A DNA stretch of 64,000 nucleotides. Origin: Benincasa hispida (lineage: Eukaryota > Streptophyta > Magnoliopsida > Cucurbitales > Cucurbitaceae). Within the stretch, counting starts at the first letter, position 1; every line of letters starts with the position of its first letter. Shown here one piece after another: positions 58,398 through 64,000 of this stretch. The DNA is taken from positions 45,870,935-45,934,934 of the forward strand of contig NC_052353.1 in NCBI RefSeq assembly GCF_009727055.1, in the 5' to 3' direction. Below the pieces are notes generated by a model. The model was not told where the DNA came from. It did not search any database and saw nothing but the letters and a program-made list of their open reading frames with translations. The translations under genes and the position numbers were made by a program.

Positions 58398-60392
58398 ATG
58401 ACTAGTGCTACAATCAACTTTTTAAGTGCTAATAAGTTAACTCGTGAGAACTCATGAGTTGGAAAAACATAATCAATATTGTGCTAATCATCGGTGACCT
58501 AAGGTTTGTGCTACTTGAGAAGTGTCCTCAGGCCCCAACTCAAATGTAGCTCGAAATATTTGGATGCATATGAGAGATGGGTAAAGGCAAATGAGAAGGC
58601 ACGAACGTACATTCTTGCCAGCTTGTCTGAAGTTTTGGTAAAGAAGCATGAATCCATGGCCACTGCATGCGAGATTATGGATTCACTGCAAGAGATGTTT
58701 GGACAATTGTCCTTAAAGTTCAAACATGATGCTTTGAAGTTCATCTTTAATGCCTATATGAAAGAAGGGACATCTGTTAAAGAACACATTCTCAACATGA
58801 TGGTCCATTTTAATGTGGCTGAAATGAATGGGGCTATCATCGATGAGGTCGGTCTAGTTAGCTTTATTTTGGAGACTCTACCTGGGAGTTTTCTTTAGTT
58901 TTGTAGTAATGTTGTTATGAACAAGCTAGGCTACAACCTGATCACCCTCCTCAATGAACTACAGACTCACCAATCCTTGATGAAAGTTAAGGACCAGAAG
59001 GGAGAGGCAAATGTTGTCACTTCCTCTGAGAAGTTCTACAGAGGTCCGACCTCTAGAACAAAGTCTGTCTTCTTCATCTAGTATTAAAAAGAAGAAGAAA
59101 GAAGGTTAAGGAAATAAAGCTAACCCTGTTACGGCTTAGAGGGGCATGAAGGTCAAGGTTGCCAAAGGAAAATGTTTCCACTACAACCAGGAAGGACACT
59201 GGAAACAAAATTTTTCCAAGTATTTGGCAGAGAAAAAGAAGGCCAAACAAGGTAAATATGATTTAATAGTTCTAGAAACCTTTTAGTGGAGGATGATGAT
59301 TCAGTTTGGATAATTGATTCAGGGGCCACTAATAATATTTGTTCTTGTTTTCAGGGAATTAGTTCCTAGAGTAGCTCAGGACTAGTGAGATGATGACGTG
59401 GGTCAGAACTGGGCAAGTCGTCTCAGGAGTAGCAGTGGGAGGTGTTAGATTACTTTTACATAAATCTTTTTTTGTTATTGAACAATATCTGTGTAGTCCT
59501 AGTTTAAAAAGAAACTTGTTTTCTATAAAATGTTTGCTTGAACAACATTATTCTCCTTCTTTCAATCTAGACAATGTATTTATTTATAAGAATGATGTTC
59601 AAATTAGTTTTGCAAACTTAGAAAGTAATTTGTATGTGCTAAGGTCATTAGCAACTAAGGCGCTTCTAAATACTGAAATGTTCAGAACTGCAACAACTCA
59701 AAATAAAAGACAAACGATTTCTCCTAAAGAAAATGCCCAACTTTGACACCTAAGATTAGGTCACATAAATCTCAATAAGATTGAAAGGTTGGTTAAGAGT
59801 GGATTTCTAAGTGATTTAGAAGAAGACTCTTTACCGGTATGTGAGTCATGACTTAAAGGAAAAATGACAAAAAGACATTTTACTGAAAAACGTCATAAAG
59901 CCAAAGAATCCTTGGAACTTGTACATTCAGACCTATGTGGTCCTATGAATGTTAAGGCAAGAAGAGAGTTTGAATATTTCATCTCTTTTATGGATGATTA
60001 TTCAAGATATGAGTATATTTACCTAATGCAATATAAGTTTGAAGCTCTTGAAAACCATTAAAACACTTCGATCAGATCGAGATGGAGAATATAGATTTAG
60101 GATTCCAGGATTATATGATAGAACATGGAATCACATCCCAACTCTTGGCACTTGGTACACCTCAGAGAATGGCGTATCAGAAAGAAGAAATAGAACTTTG
60201 TTGGACATGGTTCAATTTTTTATGATTCATGCTCATTTACCTAATTCATTTTGGGGTTATGTAGTGATGACTGCAGTTTATATTTTGAACTCTATTCCGT
60301 CCAAAAGTGTTTCTAAAACACTGTTGGAATTATGGAATAGTCGTATAGGTAGTTTAGGTCACTTTAGAATTTAAAGTTGCCCAACATATGTA
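58398..60392 (+). pseudogene. Outer copia Gag-Pol remnant
   Basis: A degraded Gag start (MTSATINFL) is followed, after stops, by a long Gag stretch (58506-58898) with YERWVKANEKARTYILASLSE, EIMDSLQEMFGQ and EHILNMMVHFN words. The zinc knuckle at about 59166-59213 has lost its second and third Cys (CFHY...GH...NFS). Protease keeps IIDSGAT (about 59312) before a stop. Gag-pre-integrase words (RLGHINLNKIERLV) come at about 59755-59795. Integrase has HSDLCGP intact (59925) and TLRSDRDGEY (60067), with a deletion of about 40 codons' worth of sequence between the two catalytic Asp regions, and ends after SERRNRTLLDM and NSIPSKSVSKT at 60392. RT and RNase H are absent to the right. It is dead and older than the inner element. 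Confidence 0.87.
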
Positions 60393-60892
60393 GCCCGATC
60401 CTCTAGACGATCACTTAACAAGCGATTAAGTAAACGATTTACTCCACGTTCGTGTAGTCAGGAACTAAGCGATGAAGCTTGCTGAGCTACACAATCGTCT
60501 AGTGCACGTGCGTTAACCTACTCCCGAGTATCCGATACTCAACGATCGTCTATCCCACAATTTACACGAACAACGCTTGGTTGTCTTCATCCTCGAAGAA
60601 CAACAACCCTTGCCTACGAAGCTTCTTCATCGAACGACTAAACTCAAACAACTTTGAAATTACATACTCGATAGTAGTTAATATGCCCAAAACACAAGGG
60701 CCCTTACAACTAACTTCAAATGTAAAAGAATTTAAACAATCCAGAGGCTTCATCCTAGAAACTCCATTAATCCCACATCCACAAACTATTTAACGCTTAA
60801 ACAGAGAGCAGACATGCTTTACCCACCAAGAAAGAAAATGAATTCTTTGCATCAATGAATTTGGAATATCAGAACCTGGCTTTGATACCAAT
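60393..60892 (-). mobile_element. Minus-strand leader fragment with CGATCG words
   Basis: This stretch ends at 60879-60891 with TTTGATACCAAT, the complement of a primer-binding site, next to a minus-strand LTR. It is therefore leader of a minus-strand element joined abruptly to the outer integrase at 60393. Several GATCGTCTAG/CGATCACTTA words occur at 60400-60560. The open frames across it (60562-60793) are unrecognised and probably not genes. Confidence 0.6.
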
Positions 60893-62537
60893 TGAAGGAA
60901 CTTTTATACAAAGAGTACCTCTGAGCGGAAGCGAGATTGTTCCAAAAACATTATGGTAGAATTAACGCATTTACAATCACACAGAATAAAGAATTAACGC
61001 ATTTATAATCACACAGAATAAATATGCAATATTCAATAAATTACTGACATGCTCTAAAAATAAATAACAAGAGTACAAGAAACATACCAGTTGAAGAACC
61101 CTTCTTCGTCTTAGAACTCGTTCTCTTCAAGGACTGCTCCTCTCGCTCTCACTGAGAATGTCCACTCCAGTCGTTCACCAAATCACGATCGTCTACCCAC
61201 GAACAGCCTCCACACGAACACAACAACAGGGAGGACACCACCACTTAGAACCCTCGATATTCTCGATGTGAGAATCCAAGAGGTGTAGGCTCTGTTGGAT
61301 TTGGCAGAGGGAAAGAGGAGGAGAAAATCGTATACCACGACCAAACAAGTGGGAAAAGGCTGATGTTTATTGTATACACGATGCTTGATCGTTTAGGAAG
61401 CAGTACACGATCGTTTAGTAAATAGCCGCGATCGTATAGACGATCATTTATAAACGCTCGGGCGCACGATCGTTTAGGAAAAAGCTAGATGATCGTTTAG
61501 CAAATCCTATGCGATCGTTTAGTAAGTTGCGCGCTTGTATACAATCGTGTAGAAACATTGAGCTATCGTGTAGGCTCTCAGTTCGCTATGCGATAGGCTG
61601 TATACACCACAACGTGAGCGAATGACCGACCTTTTGCAAAATGAAAACGATTTTCATTTTATTCTTCAGTTACAAAAACTGAATGAAATCTCCCACTATC
61701 ACACGGTTACGGAGAAAATGCCGGCACAATTATCCTATAATTGTCAAATTAAAAATAATAAATATAATCATATTATATTCATTAACCTATGGTTTAATAT
61801 CACATCATATGAACTACATTAACCATAGTCCTTCTCTCCTCCACTAGATATAAATCATATTTATATCATTTTCCTCCAAATAATATATCTCATACATAAT
61901 GTCAATCATATCATATATAATTAACCAGTTCAATCATATCATATATAATCGAACCCCCTCTTGTCAATTTGAACACTTCAAACTGACCTAAAACCTGATT
62001 CTCAACTTGAATCTATTGAGCTACCAAGGGGACCTTATGAACCTATGGCTCGAAGCTTCAACGGTACGTGAATAGCTGACTAAACTCTTTAGCCACGAGA
62101 TCCACCATCCGTTAACTGTCAGGCATTCCACTAAAGATAGACAGCTGCACTCTTCTCATCACAAATATATTTATGTGATCATTGGATATAACCAATCAAC
62201 AGTACATAACCCTTCACAGATGCTCGTAAGTATAGCTGGGCCAATTTACCATTTTGTCCCTGTAGTTACATCTAATTACTTAAGTACCACTGATCCCTCT
62301 AATGAACAATACAACATAGTCATACTATGTGTGGTACCTCTCGGGCCATGAGAAGAAGTGTGGCACTACATCGTTTAAGCCCCAGGATCAACCCTTAAGG
62401 GAGAAATCTATCTATTTACCTCTGCTTCAGGGAAGGAGTGAATTCCATCTTGTGTAGATGAGTTCCTAACTCCCAAATCAAACGAATCCCCAAAGTGGTA
62501 GGTTTGAGTCGGCCATCTAGCCACTCGCACCCATGTA
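60893..62537 (-). repeat. 5' LTR (LTR-A) of a minus-strand element, truncated
   Basis: On the plus strand it starts TGAAGGAACTTTTATAC directly after the primer-site complement. It carries a CGATCG array at about 61380-61560, and follows the LTR-A text until about 62537, where it breaks off inside the CCACTCGCACCCAT region. The LTR terminus is missing. Confidence 0.82.
61380..61560 (-). repeat. CGATCG array inside LTR-A
   Basis: About nine units with GATCGTTTAG, spaced 15-25 bp; CGATCG is intact in several. Confidence 0.8.
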
Positions 62538-63372
62538 ATTAGAGTACTTATTGATTATGATTGCTTCCGTTGCATGTTTATACATTCCATCAGTTGGTAT
62601 CAAATCATGATTTAAGAACTCAATTAACGTTAATTTGAGTTTGATGGGTGAATTTCTATGATTACATGTTTGGGGACTGGCATGGTACTTTAATCAGCTT
62701 TGGCATTAGATTTCTCTTTGATTCCTAAGTTAAATTTGTAATTGACTCTTGATTGATGAACTTATATGTGTGCTCTAGAGTCTATAACTTAATTGGAGTC
62801 AACAGAGTCGAAATTAGGTTATAATTTGAAGATTGAAGTAAGCAAGCACAACAGCAGAATTCTGGAGAAGATGCTTCTGCTAGGCAGCATTGCAATGTTG
62901 CTCATATGCAGCCCAAGGCGCCGCAACACTGGGATGAGCATTGCAACACTGCTCATCCAAGCCCAGCAACGTGCACGTTCGTAATCTGGTACGCGTAGGA
63001 GGTCCAGTTCGATCGATTTTCAACTATTTCGGTTCGGTTCAACCATCCTTGGACCAGTTCAACATCTTTTGAAGGTCTGGAGGTTCGGTTCGGGCGATTC
63101 GGGTCCAGTTCAGGTCAATTCGTGCGGTTCATAATGGTTTTGAAGGTTTTTTTTTTTTTTTTTTACTTTTTTTTGTAATAATTTAGTTATTATTGCTTGC
63201 TTAGGATGCCAAAGTTGAACAATATCAATGTTGTTTAATTATTTATGCATGTGATGTATGTTATATTTAAATGAAAACATGTTTATGCATATTGTATGCC
63301 ATGTAGATTTAAAATCCCACCATAGGAAGCATGTTACATGCATTGGATTTATGTTATAAATTGTTATAATTG
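62538..63372 (+). mobile_element. Copia LTR end, primer site and leader fragment
   Basis: Positions 62538-62592 match the last 55 bp of LTR-B (ATTAGAGTACTT ... ACATTCCATCA). GTTGGTATCAAATC (62593) is a degraded primer-binding site. The following leader has GCATTGCAACACTGCTCATC repeats (62885-62960), a T-run (63139-63160) and the conserved ATGCCATGTAGATTTAAAAT block (63296). It breaks off near 63372 at another inverted junction. Confidence 0.7.
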
Positions 63373-63546
63373 TAATTTAAAGAAAGTTTTAAATAGAGGC
63401 AATGAAACCCGAAAACATTCATCAATTCCATCCACACAAGCATTTAACAATTAAACACAAATGCAGAAAATCCATCAAGACTGTAAAAGAAGTTCAAAAC
63501 AGAATTGAAATTTGGAATATCAGAACAACCTAGCTCTGATACCAAT
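63373..63546 (-). mobile_element. Minus-strand copia leader fragment and primer-site complement
   Basis: A short stretch ends GCTCTGATACCAAT (63533-63546), the complement of an intact copia primer-binding site, directly before a minus-strand LTR. Similar text precedes the LTR at 60893. Confidence 0.65.
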
Positions 63547-64000
63547 TGAAGGAAATCGGACATGAGGATTTCCATGAGCAGTGGAAGGATCTTTCCAAAT
63601 TTCAATCGTATATGAACATTACAATTACAATCACAAACGAAAACATACGGTTATGCATAAAATAGAAATTACAGCATGCTTCTCTAAAGATCAAGGGAAG
63701 AATCAACAAACTTTGTAGACTCATCTTCAAGTTCCTTGATCACGAACCCCGATCATAGCAACACAACAACACAAGAACGTTCGTTCAACACGACCGCTAC
63801 ACTACACGATCATAGCAAACTCGAACTAAGCGATCATCAAGGTCACGAACACCCCGAACACCGCGAACGGCCTCCACAGAACCTTGACTGTGTTGAGTTG
63901 AGTATGACACCACCAAGAAGATTACCTCGGTATTCTCGGTGTGAATATCCAAAGGGTGGGCTCTGTGTGGACTTGGTTAGAGGCAGAAAACTGGAGGAAG
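63547..64000 (-). repeat. 5' LTR of a minus-strand element, cut by window edge
   Basis: It begins TGAAGGAAATCGGACATG and follows the solo LTR at 43953 closely (CACCACCAAGAAG... and TATTCTCGGTGTGA). It continues beyond the window. Confidence 0.8.

Noticed and set aside
63139..63160. T-run as the tail of an inserted retroposon or processed gene
   Set aside because: No coding or SINE-like body and no target duplication is next to it; it is inside copia leader.
1..64000. Endogenous plant virus (pararetrovirus) sequence, resistance-gene cluster or biosynthetic cluster
   Set aside because: All polyprotein remnants have copia domain order (protease, integrase, RT, RNase H), and no movement-protein, NB-ARC or enzyme-cluster motifs were seen.

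Overview
This window looks like nuclear DNA of a dicot plant, most likely a cucurbit. The call rests on AT-rich intergenic DNA, two single-exon plant-type transcription factor genes, and a dense nest of Ty1/copia gag-pol relatives of a type I associate with Cucumis and related genomes. The family and genus level is inference from memory. No organelle, bacterial or viral genome features were seen.

Layout. About 1-28.2 kb is a retrotransposon nest. Minus-strand copia pol remnants (759-8051 and 11568-13982) are cut by plus-strand 2.1-kb LTRs, and one of these is itself split by a Ty3-like solo LTR (4457-6737). From 15.6 kb the plus-strand untranslated leader of another copia element is split by two further LTRs, one inside the other (16007-20803 and 16709-19811, both with perfect 5-bp target duplications). 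It resumes with a gag remnant, a large pol deletion, a polypurine tract and a 3' LTR ending near 25040. Plus-strand RT (25054-26185) and minus-strand gag (26190-27843) fragments close the nest.

About 28.2-38.7 kb is the gene island. It holds a bHLH117-like transcription factor gene (32810-33775, +) and, tail to tail with it, a GeBP/Storekeeper-like gene (35256-36461, -) whose promoter has a TATA box, a telo-box and two G-box/ABRE-like sites. Two degenerate tRNA-Ala-like sequences and a foldback repeat lie beyond the GeBP promoter.

About 38.7-64 kb is a second nest. A minus-strand copia remnant (38698-40552) abuts a plus-strand outer copia element whose 5' LTR (40553-40990 plus 53211-54070) is split by a complete inner copia element (5' LTR 40991-42850, primer-binding site, leader, pol, 3' LTR 51326-53205). 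The inner leader and the outer leader each carry one inverted solo LTR. The outer element's gag-pol decays and stops at 60392, followed by pieces of minus- and plus-strand elements up to the window edge. No element has intact open frames; all are dead or non-autonomous.

Main points for a reader. (1) A perfect Nextera/Tn5 mosaic-end junction at 43726-43763 and two single Ns flanked by exact 73-bp and 23-bp duplications (49475, 52385) are assembly artefacts, so contiguity there is doubtful. (2) The copia leaders contain a repeated stem-loop domain whose closing stems differ in sequence but remain paired between elements, a candidate conserved RNA structure. (3) Arrays built on the palindrome CGATCG recur both in LTRs and in an internal leader. 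(4) Coding-like sequence continues for about 30 codons past the bHLH stop codon.
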